Shown: piece after piece, positions 49,419 through 58,127 of the stretch
Numbering within the stretch: the first letter of the stretch is position 1
How the letters are laid out: each line of letters opens with the position of its first letter
Origin: Pedobacter sp. SL55
GTDB lineage: Bacteria; Bacteroidota; Bacteroidia; Sphingobacteriales; Sphingobacteriaceae
Direction: 5' to 3'
DNA: 64,000 nt
NCBI RefSeq assembly: GCF_026625705.1
Contig: NZ_CP113059.1
Location: forward strand, 1,984,001 to 2,048,000
Program-made: the position numbers and the translations under genes
The notes under the pieces: model-generated
Database searches by the model: none
What the model saw: only the letters and a program-made list of their open reading frames with translations
What the model was told of the DNA's origin: nothing

Positions 49419-50993
49419 ATGAAGAAAACCTTTACCATCATTAGTTTTGCATTGTTGATTTCTGCTACTGTTTTTGCACAAAGGCAACAGGCACAAGGCA
49501 CTGCCCCAAAAGCTGGTTCAGCACCTGCTCCAGCAACACCAACTAAAGAAGAAACAAAAATAAACACCAACATCGCCTCTAGAAACATTGTTCCCGAAAG
49601 TTCGGTGGTAACCAATCATACGGTAACCATCAACGGAAAAGCAGTGCCTTACAAAGCAACTGCGGGTACTTTGCCAGTATGGGACGAGGAAGGTAAAACA
49701 CTCGCTGGTTTATTCTATACTTATTACGAAAGAACCGATGTAGGCAACAAAGAAAGTCGCCCTTTGGTCATTTCCTTCAATGGCGGTCCAGGTTCAGCAT
49801 CGGTATGGATGCACATTGCCTACACCGGTCCGGTAGTGTTAAAAATAGATGACGAAGGTTATCCTGTTCAGCCTTATGGCTACAAAGACAATAGCACTTC
49901 GATACTAGATGTGGCAGATATTGTTTATATCGATCCTGTAAATACTGGCTATTCTAGAACCGTAAGTAAAGATGTGCCAACCAATAGGTTTTTTGGCGTA
50001 AGAGCTGATATCAAATACTTGGCAGAGTGGATCAACACCTTTGTAACTCGTACTAATCGTTGGGCTTCGCCAAAATATCTGATAGGAGAGAGCTATGGTA
50101 CTACCCGTGTTTCGGGCTTAGCGCTAGAACTGCAAAGCAGCCATTGGATGTATTTGAATGGCGTAATTTTAGTATCGCCAACAGAGCTCGGTATAGAACG
50201 CGGAACTGCAATGGATGCAGCTTTGCGTTTGCCTTATTTTGCGGCAACAGCGTGGTATCACAAAGCTTTGGCTAACGATTTGCAATCGAAAAAATTAACC
50301 GATATGCTGCCAGAGGTAGAGACATTTACCATTAACGAGCTAGTGCCTGCAATGGCAAAGGGAGGCTTTCTTCCCGCCGAAGAAAAAAAGAAGATAGCCG
50401 CTAAAATGGCTCGTTTCTCTGGCCTTTCAGAGAAAGTAATTCTACAAAACAACTTAGATATTTCTACCAATTTATTCTGGAAAGAATTGTTGAGGGACAA
50501 AGGTTTTACCGTTGGTCGCTTAGATTCTCGATACAAAGGAATTGACAAATCTGACGGCGGCGAACGCCCTGATTATAATGCCGAGCTTACCTCTTGGCTA
50601 CATTCTTTCACGCCAGCTATCAATATGTATTTGCGCAACGAGTTAAACTACAAAACCGATTTGAAGTACAATATGTTCGGCCCGGTAAATCCTTGGGATA
50701 GAACAGGCGATAATACCGGCGAAAATTTAAGAGCAGCTATGGCGCAAAATCCGTATCTGCATGTATTGGTACAGTCTGGGTATTACGATGGTGCTTGCGA
50801 TTATTTCAACGCTAAATATAACATGTGGCAAATGGATCCAAGCGGTAAGTTAAAAGATAGAATGAGCTGGGAAGGTTACGAAAGCGGCCACATGATGTAC
50901 TTGCGCAAAGTAGATTTAGCTTTAGGAAACGATCATATTCGTGAGTTTATTAAGAAATCAACTCCAAAACCTGGCCAATCAGCTAAGTTTTAA
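49419..50993 (+). CDS. S10 serine carboxypeptidase family protein
   Basis: 524 residues from the ATG at 49419. This start is chosen because it opens a standard signal peptide, KKTFTIISFALLISATVFAQ, while the 18 upstream in-frame codons do not. After a low-complexity Ala/Pro/Gln stretch comes the S10 fold: SFNGGPGSASVWMH (oxyanion hole), IDPVNTGYSRTV, the nucleophile elbow LIGESYGTTRVSGLA, GYYDGACDYFNAKY (catalytic Asp) and YESGHMMYL (catalytic His). All three catalytic residues are present. It should release C-terminal amino acids from peptides in the periplasm or outside. It is monocistronic or follows the phosphodiesterase gene. Confidence 0.9.
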   Translation: MKKTFTIISFALLISATVFAQRQQAQGTAPKAGSAPAPATPTKEETKINTNIASRNIVPESSVVTNHTVTINGKAVPYKATAGTLPVWDEEGKTLAGLFYTYYERTDVGNKESRPLVISFNGGPGSASVWMHIAYTGPVVLKIDDEGYPVQPYGYKDNSTSILDVADIVYIDPVNTGYSRTVSKDVPTNRFFGVRADIKYLAEWINTFVTRTNRWASPKYLIGESYGTTRVSGLALELQSSHWMYLNGVILVSPTELGIERGTAMDAALRLPYFAATAWYHKALANDLQSKKLTDMLPEVETFTINELVPAMAKGGFLPAEEKKKIAAKMARFSGLSEKVILQNNLDISTNLFWKELLRDKGFTVGRLDSRYKGIDKSDGGERPDYNAELTSWLHSFTPAINMYLRNELNYKTDLKYNMFGPVNPWDRTGDNTGENLRAAMAQNPYLHVLVQSGYYDGACDYFNAKYNMWQMDPSGKLKDRMSWEGYESGHMMYLRKVDLALGNDHIREFIKKSTPKPGQSAKF

Positions 50994-51075
50994 TTTTTTT
51001 GAAGCGCAAAAGCAGTGCTAATATCCAACATCAGTCCTGCTTTTCACTACAATCTTTTTATTAAAGCATCCAAAC

Positions 51076-51108
51076 AAACTTCGTAAGTTTCAAAAACTTA
51101 CGAAGTTT
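51076..51108. repeat. Perfect inverted repeat sharing the ACTTCGTAAGT core
   Basis: AAACTTCGTAAGTTT (51076-51090) and AAACTTACGAAGTTT (51094-51108) form a 15-base perfect stem around CAA, 83 bases after the carboxypeptidase stop. The core matches the terminator at 47928-47960. There is no T-run after it on the plus strand, so as a terminator it would be weak; it may be a dispersed repeat. Confidence 0.6.
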
Positions 51109-51256
51109 CAATTACCGCACCTACACCAAAAAGTATTTTCGTTTCAATCAGGGCTATTGTTCCAAGAATTTGCTAGGGGCAAATTAAGAATTAGCGTTAG
51201 CGCCTCGAAAACTTAACAAAAATGGCTATCTTAAAATGGCGTAATTCAATTGAAAG

Positions 51257-51466
51257 ATGAAAATTATTTTAACTTTTCTGAGCTTAGTTTTTGCAATTTA
51301 TGCAGCCGTTAGAGGGATAGATTTTATACGTCGTGAAGATCATACATTTGTTTTATTTGGTTTTGGCTGCTTATCGTTAGCTGCAGGTTTAGCCTATATT
51401 ACCGTTAAGTCGGTACTTAAAAAAGAAGCCGCATTAATTTTTTTATTGTTAATTGTTTCCATATAA
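51257..51466 (+). CDS. Small membrane protein, unknown
   Basis: 69 residues, mostly hydrophobic: helix 1 IILTFLSLVFAIYAAVRG, a short charged loop FIRREDHT, helix 2 FVLFGFGCLSLAAGLAYI and a third helix LIFLLLIVSI. It is a plausible small inner-membrane protein, but short hydrophobic frames can be chance. Its end overlaps the accA promoter, whose start codon is 24 bases further on. No function suggested. Confidence 0.5.
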   Translation: MKIILTFLSLVFAIYAAVRGIDFIRREDHTFVLFGFGCLSLAAGLAYITVKSVLKKEAALIFLLLIVSI

Positions 51467-51479
51467 ATGCTTAATTTTG
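51446..51479 (+). promoter_or_regulatory. Promoter for accA
   Basis: TTG at 51446-51448 and a perfect -7 element TAATTTTG at 51472-51479, 23 bases apart. The accA ATG at 51490 is 10 bases after the -7 element, so the leader is about five bases. Confidence 0.5.
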
Positions 51480-51489
51480 CTGCCCCACT

Positions 51490-52453
51490 ATGGAACAATT
51501 AAAAACATCTTTTGATTTTGAAAAACCTTTGACAGATTTGTACCAACAAATCGAAAAGGTTAAGCAAATTGCCGATAAGACTAAAGTAGACATGTCGGCT
51601 ACATTGGCAGAGCTAGAAGAAAAGGCTGATGATACCAGCAAAAGCCTTTATGCTAACCTTACTGGATGGCAAAAAGTTCAAATGTCTCGTCATGCAGAGC
51701 GCCCGCAAACATTAGACTATATCAACCTAATCTGCGATGATTTTATCGAAATGCATGGAGATAGAACGGTTGGCGATGATAAAGCGATCGTTGGTGGTTT
51801 CGCTACCATCAACGGAGAAACTGTAATGGTAATCGGTCACCAAAAAGGTAAAAATACTAAAGAGCGTCAGTATCGTAACTTTGGTATGGCTAACCCAGAA
51901 GGTTACCGTAAAGCATTGCGTTTAATGCGTTTGGCAGAAAAATTCAATAAGCCTGTAATTTCTTTCATCGATACCATGGGTGCTTACCCAGGTTTGGAGG
52001 CAGAAGAACGTGGACAGGGGCGAAGCTATTGCTCGTAACTTGTTAGAAATGTCGGTTCTTAAAGTTCCAATTCTTTGTTTCATCGTAGGCGAAGGCGCAT
52101 CTGGTGGTGCATTAGGTATTGGCATAGGCGATAAAGTTTATATGCTAGAGCACACTTGGTATTCGGTAATTTCGCCGGAGTCTTGTTCTTCTATCTTATG
52201 GAGAAGCTGGGATTTTAAGGAGAAAGCTGCGGAATGTTTAAAATTGACTTCCGAAAATATGTATGCCAACAAGTTAATTGATGGTATCGTTAAAGAACCA
52301 CTAGGTGGTGCGCACCAAAACCCAGAAGAAATGGCTGCAACCTTAAAAGCTCAAATCTTAACTGATTTAAAATCACTGAAGAAAACCAATGCTGAAAAAC
52401 TAATTGCCGCGAGAATTGATAAGTTCTGTGCAATGGGTGTAGTTAATGAGTAA
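51490..52453 (+). pseudogene. accA: Acetyl-CoA carboxylase carboxyltransferase subunit alpha, frameshifted at 52017-52020
   Basis: Split gene for the alpha carboxyltransferase subunit, which with AccD moves the carboxyl group from biotin to acetyl-CoA for fatty acid synthesis. The N-terminal half has [46 protein letters not shown] and [23 protein letters not shown]. The frame is lost in GGGG at 52017-52020. With GGG it reads [19 protein letters not shown], then [31 protein letters not shown], to a 320-residue protein of normal length. This subunit is essential in bacteria that make fatty acids, and every motif is preserved. The extra G is therefore almost certainly a sequencing error. Confidence 0.95.
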
Positions 52454-52505
52454 TCAATAGGCAGATGCCAGTATTCAGGCGTTAATCTGTATACGAAAAG
52501 TATAT

Positions 52506-52538
52506 AAAAAGCACGATCAATCAAGGTCGTGCTTTTTT
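52506..52538 (+). terminator. Terminator of accA
   Basis: AAAAAGCACGA (52506-52516) pairs with TCGTGCTTTTT (52527-52537), a perfect stem with a 10-base loop and a run of T, 53 bases after the accA stop. Confidence 0.8.
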
Positions 52539-52773
52539 GTGGGTTCATAACTGAGCACACTAAGTCTATACATGGCTTGCTTATTTTTTCCATCCGATTT
52601 TCTACGGTTAAAACCAGGTTGGCGCTTTTAGGTCGCCTGTTACCTTTACCAATGTTATTTTAGTCGAAGCCCTCTCTAGCTACGCCATTTCTTCCGAAGG
52701 GAGAGAAAAACGATGAATGATGCCACTCTCTTCCTTTGTGAGAGATGCGCAATAGTGCAGAGCGGGTATTAAA

Positions 52774-52809
52774 AAAAAGCCGTCCCGATTTTAATCGAGA
52801 CGGCTTTTT
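52774..52809 (-). terminator. Bidirectional terminator of the DUF2723 gene
   Basis: AAAAAGCCGTC and GACGGCTTTTT form the outer stem, with CCGATT/AATCGA continuing it inward (one mismatch). Both strands end in a T-run. It lies 18 bases past the minus-strand stop codon at 52827. Confidence 0.8.
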
Positions 52810-52826
52810 AATGGATTATAGATTGC

Positions 52827-55800
52827 TTACATATTCATAAAATCTGGAGGTAATTCGCCGAAATATTGGGCAAAGCCACCTTTATCAAATAAAGATTTAA
52901 GTTGGTTTTCTAACTCCTTTGCTAATTGAGGCTGTTTGTACTGTGCTGCCACTTTCGCCATTGGCATTAAACCGTAAAACAAACCAATTTGTATTTGCTG
53001 TTGGCCAACCAACCTGTTTTTACTTTTAGATACGTCGCCTAAATAGGTTACTTCTTTACCAACATAATCTGCATATTTTTTAATTAAGGCGTTAGCTTTA
53101 TCGGTTTCGCCTAAAATGTAAAGGTTTTGCGCCATTGTTGCTGCCCCCATAGCAGCACGCATACCATAAATTTTAGTAGGGATAACCTCATCATACCTTT
53201 TCATTACCTTTTTAGCATCTTCTAATCTGCCAGCTTTAATTAGGCCGGTAGTTAAGCTATTAAAGATATTGTTGAAGATAGAAATATCATCAGCAGACTG
53301 AATATCTAAGTATTTAGCATTTTTAATATTACCCCACTTAAACTTGTTCATCACATGCTCATACATTGGCTCTAGGTTAACAGGCTGCTCTTCTTCTCCT
53401 CGTTTTGCCGGATCCAAAGGCAACAACCTTAACGCCAAACCTTCGCTGTACAGGTAATTATCTAAACCATTAAACTGATCGGAAGGCACAGCATTAGCAA
53501 AGTAAACTGGGCGTTTCCAATTGTTATGAGCCAAAATATCTAGCATTGCCAAAGTTCCTTTGGTAACATACTCTTTGTTAAAAGTCCATTCTAAACTCGG
53601 CACAATTTCTCCAGCACGGTTTGCAGGTAAGGTTTTGGTATTAATTACATCCTGCGGATTAACAGTTAGCTTAAATTTCTTAGTTGGAATAAAGTTGGTG
53701 GTAGAACCATCTTGCAGTGGTAGTTTGTCGTCAGTATCGTCTGATAACAATAGATCTACAATCTGTTTCAGCTCCACGGGCTCAGCAATGCCCATATCTT
53801 TATGGTACATTACATCTCTTACTCCAGATACGTATTGCTTCTCTGTCATCGAAATTGGTAATGGCTCCGATTCGTGAACTTTGCGTTTCATACCATTGAT
53901 GTACCAGTCGGTATCAAACAAACTCAAGTTTACCAGTCTAATATCGGGCCTAATGCCTTCCACTTCTTGTGCATACCATAGTGGGTAAGTGTCGTTATCG
54001 CCGTAGGTAAACAAAATGGCATTTGGTGCACAAGATTCCATGTAGCTAATGGCAATATCTCGGGCAAGTGTTTTCTCAGATCTGTCGTGGTCGTTCCAGC
54101 CTTCTTTGGCCATCAATACTGGCGCCATAAGTAAGCCAATTACAGTAGCGGCAATGGCTCCAGTTTTTGGATCCATTTTCTTGAGTAGCCACTCTTTAAT
54201 TGCAATAATACCTAAGCCAATCCAAATGGCAAAGGCGTAAAAAGAGCCAACGTACGCATAATCTCTCTCTCGTGGTTCCATAGGTTTTTGGTTAAGGTAA
54301 AGCACAATGGCTAAACCAGTAAAGAAAAACAGTAAACCAATAATGCCAGCATCTTTAGGATGGCGGCCAAAATGCCAAACTGCACCAATTACACCTAAAA
54401 TTAACGGTAAGAAGTAGAAGCGGTTGTAAGAATTACTTTCTTTAATAGATGGAGGTAAATTGCTCTGATCTCCGTAAAGCATGGCATCAATGGGTTTTAA
54501 ACCGCTAATCCATTGGCCTTCGTATAAGCTGCCTTGGCCTTGTTCTTCGTTTTGGCGGCCGGCAAAATTCCATAAGAAATAGCGCATATACATAAAACCA
54601 ACCTGATGGCGCATAAAGAAGCCTAAGTTATCAAAGAAACTAGGGAAGTGCTCGTCACTCATTCCCATCATGTCTTTATAATAGTCTACGTGTCTTTGGT
54701 CGTCGCTGTACATACGAGGAAACAAAACCTCATGCTGTAACCTGCGGATACTATCAGGAAAGGTTTCATTCTCGCCATAAATACGTTTTGTTTTTGTTCC
54801 AGAAACCTCATATTTGGTGTCTCCTTTACGGTAACTTTTCCCAGTTTCTACATAAACAGGGGCAGAGCCGTCATCCTTGTATTTAGGAATAGAATTGTAG
54901 TTAGGTCCAAAAAGCAGTGGTCTATCTCCGTATTGTTCACGGTTCAAATAGCTTAAAAAAGAGAAAGCGTTGTCCGGATCACTATTGTTTAAGTTAGGTT
55001 TTGCTTGTGCTCTAATGATAATCATGGCAAACGAACCGTAACCAAATATGATTAACACGGTAGATAATAGTGCTAAGTTTAAGATCTTCTTTTGGTGTTT
55101 GATGGAGTACCTGATGCCCCAAACAAGGCCACCAATTAATAAAAGAGCGAAAAACAACACGCCGGTTCCAAAGCCCAGCCCTAGAGTGTTTACAAAGAAA
55201 AGATCAAAATAAGCACCAAACGATACTAAATATTGAATAATGCCATATTGTACCACCGCCAAAATTAAGATACCAACACCAAGTGTTTTAAATATGCCTG
55301 ATGTAGTTGGTTTTGGCTCTTTTTTAAAGTAGTAAACAAACGCAATTGCTGGTATAGTTAATAGGTTTAACAAGTGGATACCGATAGATAAACCCATGAT
55401 ATAAGCAATAAATAGCAACCATCTATCTGCTTTAGGCTCATCGGCAACGGCTTCCCATTTTAAGATACCCCAAAATACAATAGCTGTAAACAGCGAAGAA
55501 AGTGCATAAACCTCTGCTTCAACCGCCGAAAACCAAAAACTATCTGAATAAGTATAAGCTAAAGCACCAACCACACCTGCGCCCATAATGGTAATTAGGT
55601 TTGCGGTGGTAATTTCTTCTGCTTTTTTAACGATTACTTTTTTAGCGAGAGCTGTAATGGTCCAAAATAAGAAAAGAATGGTGGCACCACTTGCTACCGC
55701 CGAACCAAAGTTCATGAAATAGGCAATTTTACTTTTATCGCCCATGGCCAATAAAGAGAAGAAACGCTCTATCATTAAAAATAGGGGAGCACCCGGTTGG

Positions 55801-55946
55801 TGTACTACCTGCATTTTGTAGGCCGAAGCGATAAACTCGCCGCAATCCCAGAAACTTGCCGTTGGCTCTAGCGTTAAAACATAAGTGAGGGTGGCTATAA
55901 AAAAACAAGCCCAGCCAATAATATTGTTTACTTTTGAATAGTTCAT
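52827..55946 (-). CDS. DUF2723 family multi-spanning membrane protein (GT117-like)
   Basis: 1039 residues, intact. The first ~600 residues hold 12 or more hydrophobic helices. The signature N-terminus is LTLEPTASFWDCGEFIASAYKMQVVHQPGAPLF, including the FWDCGE motif of DUF2723. The rest is a large soluble domain with a TPR-like end (LYILGETDKANALIKKYADYV). The family resembles protein O-mannosyltransferases (GT117 in CAZy as I recall) and is common and well conserved in Bacteroidetes, where O-glycosylation of exported proteins occurs. The acceptor and donor are unproven. It is a single-gene unit with its own bidirectional terminator, divergent from the tRNA-Gln promoter. Confidence 0.9.
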   Translation of the reverse strand: MNYSKVNNIIGWACFFIATLTYVLTLEPTASFWDCGEFIASAYKMQVVHQPGAPLFLMIERFFSLLAMGDKSKIAYFMNFGSAVASGATILFLFWTITALAKKVIVKKAEEITTANLITIMGAGVVGALAYTYSDSFWFSAVEAEVYALSSLFTAIVFWGILKWEAVADEPKADRWLLFIAYIMGLSIGIHLLNLLTIPAIAFVYYFKKEPKPTTSGIFKTLGVGILILAVVQYGIIQYLVSFGAYFDLFFVNTLGLGFGTGVLFFALLLIGGLVWGIRYSIKHQKKILNLALLSTVLIIFGYGSFAMIIIRAQAKPNLNNSDPDNAFSFLSYLNREQYGDRPLLFGPNYNSIPKYKDDGSAPVYVETGKSYRKGDTKYEVSGTKTKRIYGENETFPDSIRRLQHEVLFPRMYSDDQRHVDYYKDMMGMSDEHFPSFFDNLGFFMRHQVGFMYMRYFLWNFAGRQNEEQGQGSLYEGQWISGLKPIDAMLYGDQSNLPPSIKESNSYNRFYFLPLILGVIGAVWHFGRHPKDAGIIGLLFFFTGLAIVLYLNQKPMEPRERDYAYVGSFYAFAIWIGLGIIAIKEWLLKKMDPKTGAIAATVIGLLMAPVLMAKEGWNDHDRSEKTLARDIAISYMESCAPNAILFTYGDNDTYPLWYAQEVEGIRPDIRLVNLSLFDTDWYINGMKRKVHESEPLPISMTEKQYVSGVRDVMYHKDMGIAEPVELKQIVDLLLSDDTDDKLPLQDGSTTNFIPTKKFKLTVNPQDVINTKTLPANRAGEIVPSLEWTFNKEYVTKGTLAMLDILAHNNWKRPVYFANAVPSDQFNGLDNYLYSEGLALRLLPLDPAKRGEEEQPVNLEPMYEHVMNKFKWGNIKNAKYLDIQSADDISIFNNIFNSLTTGLIKAGRLEDAKKVMKRYDEVIPTKIYGMRAAMGAATMAQNLYILGETDKANALIKKYADYVGKEVTYLGDVSKSKNRLVGQQQIQIGLFYGLMPMAKVAAQYKQPQLAKELENQLKSLFDKGGFAQYFGELPPDFMNM

Positions 55947-56119
55947 ATTTGTGATATGATGATTTCTTAAACCTTAGTTTGGTGCATTAAAATGCTGCCG
56001 AAAATAAAGAAATAGATTGATATAGGAGTTAGGGATTAACCTTATTTAACAAAAAATAACTAAATCTGCTTGACACTCAGTAGGGGTAGAAAATATTTTA
56101 AAATTTTTTGTGCAAGATA

Positions 56120-56150
56120 TTTGCAAGTTTCAAAAATGTGCGTACATTTG
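56120..56150 (+). promoter_or_regulatory. Strong promoter for tRNA-Gln
   Basis: TTTG at 56120-56123 and TACATTTG at 56143-56150 match both Bacteroidetes elements exactly with a 19-base spacer. Transcription should start near 56156, about 40 bases before the tRNA. Confidence 0.75.
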
Positions 56151-56197
56151 CATTCCCTTTCAGCAACACGCTTGTGAGAGCGTTAGAAAGAGGAGAT

Positions 56198-56268
56198 TGT
56201 CCGATAGTATAAGGGTAGTACGACAGTTTTTGGTACTGTTTGTCTTGGTTCGAATCCAGGTCGGACAA
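56198..56268 (+). tRNA. tRNA-Gln (anticodon TTG)
   Basis: A 71-base cloverleaf. The acceptor arms TGTCCGA (56198-56204) and TCGGACA (56261-56267) pair fully, with discriminator A and no encoded CCA. The anticodon stem ACAGT/ACTGT frames the loop TTTTGGT with anticodon TTG. The T arm contains GGTTCGAATCC. The D arm AGTATAAGGGTAGTAC is normal. It has its own strong promoter and terminator. Confidence 0.93.
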
Positions 56269-56277
56269 CAAATCACT

Positions 56278-56312
56278 TCGGGTTGTGAATAAAACCGCAA
56301 CCCGATTTTTTA
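56278..56312 (+). terminator. Terminator of tRNA-Gln
   Basis: TCGGGTTG (56278-56285) pairs with CAACCCGA (56298-56305), a perfect eight-base stem followed by TTTTT. It ends about 26 bases before the prs start codon. Confidence 0.82.
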
Positions 56313-56338
56313 TTAACAAGCATTGATACCCGCAAATC

Positions 56339-57280
56339 ATGCCATTGCAATTTAATCCCGTTAAAATTTTTCCTGGGAGTGGAACTAGAGATTTAGCTAG
56401 TAAAATAGCCGAAGAATATGGAAAACCTCTTGGTAATGTTACTTTAAGTAAATTTAGCGATGGCGAATTCCAGCCTTCATTCGACGAGTCGGTAAGAGGA
56501 TGTGATGTTTTCTTAGTACAGTCTACCTACCAACCTAGTGATAATTTAATGGAACTTTTGTTAATGGTTGATGCCGCTCGTAGAGCATCTGCACATTACA
56601 TTACAGCAGTTGTTCCTTACTATGGTTTGGCTCGTCAAGACAGAAAAGATAAACCTAGGGTAGCAATTGGTGCTAAATTGGTAGCCAACTTGTTAAAGGC
56701 AGCGGGTATTCATCGTATCATGACTATGGACTTGCATGCGGCTCAAATTCAAGGCTTTTTTGATATTCCTGTAGATCACTTAGATGGAGCGGTAATTTTT
56801 GTGCCTTACATCAAAAGCTTAGGTTTACAGAACTTAACTATTGCTTCGCCAGATATGGGCGGTTCCTATAGAGCCAGAACTTTCGCTAAGTATTTTAATG
56901 CTGAAGTGATCATTTGCGATAAACGTCGTAAACGTGCCAACGAAATAGAATCGATGTCTATTATTGGTGATGTTACTGGGCAAGATATCGTTTTAATAGA
57001 CGACATTTGCGATACTGCTGGAACTTTAGCTAAAGCTGCACAGTTAATTATGGATAACGGCGCAAAAAGTGTAAGAGCAGTTTGTACCCATGCTGTTTTG
57101 TCTGGTAAAGCTTACGAAACAGTAGAAAATTCGGTATTGGAAGAGTTAATTGTAACAGATACAATTCCATTGAAACAGCAAAGCCCTAAAATTAAACAAT
57201 TAAGCACAGCCAAATTGTTTGCCAAAGCCATTGCTAGCGTAAACGAATATGGCTCAATTAGTGAGCTTTTTAAAGTGTAA
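56339..57280 (+). CDS. prs: Ribose-phosphate pyrophosphokinase (PRPP synthetase)
   Basis: 313 residues, intact. It makes PRPP from ribose-5-phosphate and ATP for nucleotide, His and Trp synthesis in the cytoplasm. It has the expected motifs: FPGSGTRDLASKIAEEYGKPLG at the N-terminus, RQDRKDKPRVAIGAKLVANLL, the signature DLHAAQIQGFFDIPVDHL and the PRPP-binding loop DIVLIDDICDTAGTLAKAA. The length is normal. The ATG at 56339 follows the tRNA terminator closely, so the promoter must lie within the short gap or transcription reads through. rplY follows 82 bases later. Confidence 0.97.
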   Translation: MPLQFNPVKIFPGSGTRDLASKIAEEYGKPLGNVTLSKFSDGEFQPSFDESVRGCDVFLVQSTYQPSDNLMELLLMVDAARRASAHYITAVVPYYGLARQDRKDKPRVAIGAKLVANLLKAAGIHRIMTMDLHAAQIQGFFDIPVDHLDGAVIFVPYIKSLGLQNLTIASPDMGGSYRARTFAKYFNAEVIICDKRRKRANEIESMSIIGDVTGQDIVLIDDICDTAGTLAKAAQLIMDNGAKSVRAVCTHAVLSGKAYETVENSVLEELIVTDTIPLKQQSPKIKQLSTAKLFAKAIASVNEYGSISELFKV

Positions 57281-57362
57281 TGCGTTAAGCGTTTGGAGTT
57301 GAGCGTTTTAAACGCCAAGCCCTATTCGCCAAACAATAATTAATAACAAATAAATAAATAAT

Positions 57363-57944
57363 ATGAAAACAATCGCTATTAGCGGTTCTCTTAGAGAGAA
57401 CGTAGGGAAACGCGATGCCAAAGAGCTTCGTTACGAAGGTAAGGTTCCTGCGGTATTGTACGGTGGAAAAGAGCAAGTGCACTTTGCTATCACAAGAACT
57501 GATTTAAACGATGCTATCTATTCTCCGGAAGCTAGTTTTGTTGAAATTACTATTGATGGTAAGGCTGTTAAAGCTATCGTAAAAGATGCTCAATATCATC
57601 CATTAACTGATTTATTATTACACGTTGATTTTCTTCAATTGTTTGATGATAAAGAAATTAATATGGAAATTCCAGTTAAATTAACCGGTACTTCTCCAGG
57701 TGTTAAAATGGGTGGTAAATTAGTTCAAAAATTACGTAAACTACGTGTTAAAGCATTGCCTAAAAACATGCCTCAAGTAGTAGAAGTAAGCATTGCTAAA
57801 TTAGAAGTAGGTAACTTATTCCGTGTTCGCGATTTAGCAAAAGGTGAGTATGCTGTTACTAACACGCCAGAAGATACTATCGTTTCAGTAGGTATGTCTA
57901 GAGCGTTAAAACAAGCTGAAAACGAAGCTAAAGGTAAAAAATAA
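57363..57944 (+). CDS. rplY: 50S ribosomal protein L25/general stress protein Ctc
   Basis: 193 residues, the long CTC/TL5 form rather than the short E. coli L25. The N-terminal 5S-RNA-binding domain contains SGSLRENVGKRDAKELRYEGKVPAVLYGG, and the C-terminal beta domain contains YHPLTDLLLHVDFLQLFDDKEI and EIPVKLTGTSPGVKMGGKL. It binds 5S rRNA in the large subunit. The order prs, rplY, pth is common in bacteria and supports all three calls. A perfect terminator follows the stop codon. Confidence 0.96.
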   Translation: MKTIAISGSLRENVGKRDAKELRYEGKVPAVLYGGKEQVHFAITRTDLNDAIYSPEASFVEITIDGKAVKAIVKDAQYHPLTDLLLHVDFLQLFDDKEINMEIPVKLTGTSPGVKMGGKLVQKLRKLRVKALPKNMPQVVEVSIAKLEVGNLFRVRDLAKGEYAVTNTPEDTIVSVGMSRALKQAENEAKGKK

Positions 57945-57978
57945 GTCAGGATTTAAGGATTTCTTGATTTACAAGATC

Positions 57979-58012
57979 AAATGGCATTCCAATATGGGAT
58001 GCCATTTTTTTT
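57979..58012 (+). terminator. Terminator of rplY
   Basis: AATGGCATTCC (57980-57990) pairs with GGGATGCCATT (57996-58006) around AATAT with one weak pair, followed by a run of T. Confidence 0.82.
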
Positions 58013-58091
58013 ATGTTAAAATTTTATATGGTTTAATCCCTAATACAGGTTGTGCAGTTGCCAATTGCAAACTGTAAACTGCCAACTATTC

Positions 58092-58123
58092 TTTGGTCTT
58101 TTAGCTTTAAGCATTTACCTTTG
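58092..58123 (+). promoter_or_regulatory. Promoter for pth, suggesting a leaderless message
   Basis: TTTG at 58092-58095 and TACCTTTG at 58116-58123 are both exact matches with a 20-base spacer. The ATG at 58128 begins four bases after the -7 element, about where transcription should begin. Confidence 0.6.
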
Positions 58124-58127
58124 CGCC

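Larger units (their letters stand above)
52454..52826. other. 373-base intergenic region between convergent genes
   Basis: Contains a terminator for each side (listed separately). Between them, on the minus strand, 52608-52679 is a 23-residue open tail ending in VTGDLKAPTWF and TAA with no start codon. It resembles the end of a protein and is probably a remnant or repeat-derived sequence. Nothing else was recognised. Confidence 0.45.

Noticed and set aside
56098..56340. Open frames of 60-80 codons over the tRNA-Gln region on both strands
   Set aside because: They run through the tRNA, its promoter and its terminator and resemble no protein; chance frames.
58050..58127. Upstream start for pth
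   Set aside because: It would place the promoter inside the gene and add 26 unconserved residues before MKFLIVGLGN.
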